A stretch of DNA of 64,000 nt. Origin: Physcia stellaris (lineage: Eukaryota; Ascomycota; Lecanoromycetes; Caliciales; Physciaceae). Positions within the stretch are counted from its first letter, which is position 1, and each line of letters opens with the position of its first letter. The stretch lies in contig JABSSW010000079.1 of assembly GCA_018902385.1 (NCBI GenBank), positions 78,568-142,567 on the forward strand, in the 5' to 3' direction. This document shows, piece by piece, positions 63,101 through 64,000 of the stretch. Below the pieces are notes generated by a model. It was not told where the DNA came from. It searched no databases and was given only the letters and a program-made list of their open reading frames with translations. The position numbers and the translations under genes were made by a program.

Positions 63101-63263
63101 TGTAAAATCTGCAAGTGCTATGGCTTGCATGATGGCCGCTAATTAGTCATCAAACAGCATATCTGGCCTCTGACCGTAGATAGTAAATTAACCACCTTTA
63201 TCACCCAATTGTGCCCTACCATAATATCGACTCCCTTGTTGTTTCTACTATCTGGACCCTTCA
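63101..63263 (+). repeat. 3' LTR, 163 bp
   Basis: Begins TGTAAAATCTGC and ends GGACCCTTCA; collinear with the 5' LTR. Confidence 0.88.
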
Positions 63264-63267
63264 CTGT
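63264..63267. repeat. target-site duplication, right
   Basis: CTGT, identical to 52500-52503. Confidence 0.65.
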
Positions 63268-63727
63268 CTCGATTGCTGTTTTGGCCGAGGGGGGGGTGCA
63301 ACGACCTTCCAACATGTCTGACTCCTCTCACACTGCTTTTTGAAGCTTACCCGATCTTGCTACACAAATCTGTTACCTTTCAGCAACGCCACATAGACAA
63401 AATTCAGGTACACACATGACGTAGACAAGACACCGGACCCCAATCTTACTTTCAGCCCGTCCTCTCCTCGGACGAATACTCCCACATATTGCTCGTCTCC
63501 CGTCCGGCTCTGCAATCTCGACGAGCCTGCTACGAATTCTGTTTGCAGGATTGCCCGACGCTGGAATTTGCAGGGTCTGAGTAATTGGCTTTTGGTGTCC
63601 GGAGAGCAGCCAGCGCTTACCGTCACCTCCACCGGAACCCTCTGTTCCGCATGAATATAGATCATTCTCTGGTCCGGCAACCTTTCACCACGCTCTCAGG
63701 TCCTCAGAGGCCTGAGAGGCTTCCTGC
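63268..63727. promoter_or_regulatory. probable 5' region of the STE50-like gene
   Basis: 460 bp separate the retroelement from the ATG at 63728. Composition is ordinary and pyrimidine-rich near the right end. No TATA box stands out. Confidence 0.4.
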
Positions 63728-64000
63728 ATGGCTGGCCACACTGCCTACCATGCTGATTCCGACGCCGACGACGAGTACGAGAGAAGTGTCATACCTTCGC
63801 CAATACTGCCTACCGACGACGACACGTCTCCTACAGACTCAGACCCTCCTTCCACCGAACCGACCCCTACTTTTGGTCGTCAGGACACCGACAGGCTCTC
63901 ACCAGGAGACTCCATAATGAAGTGGACAACAGGCCAGTGTGCAGACTATGTCTCCAGCCTTGGGCTTCCCGCAGTATTGTGGGATATATTCTTGGGTAAA
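63728..64000 (+). CDS. STE50: STE50-like SAM-domain adaptor, 5' part only
   Basis: From the ATG at 63728 the frame runs to the window edge (91 codons). An acidic, Ser/Thr/Pro-rich leader (ADSDADDEYERS, PTDDDTSPTDSDPPSTEPTP, DRLSPGDSIMKW) is followed by the start of a SAM domain, WTTGQCADYVSSLGLP. This order is what I recall for filamentous-fungal Ste50, which links Ste11-type MAPKKK and Cdc42 or Ras-like signalling in the mating, filamentation and osmotic pathways. GGGTAAA at the very end may be an intron donor. The C-terminal Ras-association domain expected in Ste50 would lie beyond the window, so the identification rests on the N-terminus. Confidence 0.7.
   Translation, partial: MAGHTAYHADSDADDEYERSVIPSPILPTDDDTSPTDSDPPSTEPTPTFGRQDTDRLSPGDSIMKWTTGQCADYVSSLGLPAVLWDIFLGK

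Larger units (their letters stand above)
52504..63263 (+). mobile_element. Ty3/gypsy LTR retrotransposon, full length, heavily mutated
   Basis: A 10.76-kb element is bounded by 160/163-bp LTRs beginning TGTA and ending TTCA and by a CTGT duplication. Order of recognisable parts: gag with zinc knuckle, protease, reverse transcriptase, integrase, which is the gypsy order. The interior from just inside the left LTR to about 62490 has had nearly all CC/GG dinucleotides removed; the LTRs and the last 600 bp have not. Stops interrupt pol throughout, mainly TGA, so the copy is dead. A purine-rich tract precedes the right LTR. The type of sequence seen (gag zinc knuckle CYNC, FxDDD in RT) is that of common ascomycete gypsy families, named here only to that level. 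Confidence 0.9.

Overview
The window is from the nuclear genome of a filamentous ascomycete (Pezizomycotina; Leotiomycetes is my guess and is inference only). The evidence is short GT-AG introns of about 45-150 bp, fungal-only families (CFEM, Fet3-type multicopper oxidase, fungal BTB proteins, STE50, EDC3), and AT-rich blocks that look like repeat-directed C-to-T mutation (RIP). No bacterial features are present.

Layout. 1-10.9 kb: an F-box-like protein, an inverted pair of tRNA-related SINE-like elements, a secreted CFEM protein, and a large fungal protein of unknown function. 10.9-19.7 kb: an oxidoreductase-rich stretch with a zinc alcohol dehydrogenase, a small secreted protein, a disabled berberine-bridge-type FAD oxidase and a secreted multicopper oxidase. 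21.5-34.1 kb: five BTB/POZ paralogues, all on the minus strand, interrupted by a 4.8-kb AT-rich block that appears to have split one of them. 34.8-52.1 kb: conserved housekeeping genes, namely a Sus1/ENY2-like factor, CDC48, PEX11, an uncharacterised Cys-rich protein, PIF1 and EDC3. 52.5-63.3 kb: a complete but mutated Ty3/gypsy element with 160-bp LTRs and a 4-bp target-site duplication. 63.7 kb to the end: the start of a STE50-like gene.

The most unusual signal is the mutation spectrum of the two AT-rich blocks. Classical RIP attacks CpA. Here the dinucleotides that have vanished are CpC/GpG and, in the first block, also CpT/ApG, while CpA and CpG remain common. A paired comparison of repeat copies inside the first block shows the same bias. 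In the gypsy element this removed almost every Pro, Gly and Trp codon, and conserved Trp codons became TGA stops, while a 272-codon gag frame survived. The LTRs and a tandem-repeat tail of the same element are spared.

Splice sites were chosen by GT-AG consensus, frame continuity and agreement with known protein families. Nothing was checked against transcripts or databases.
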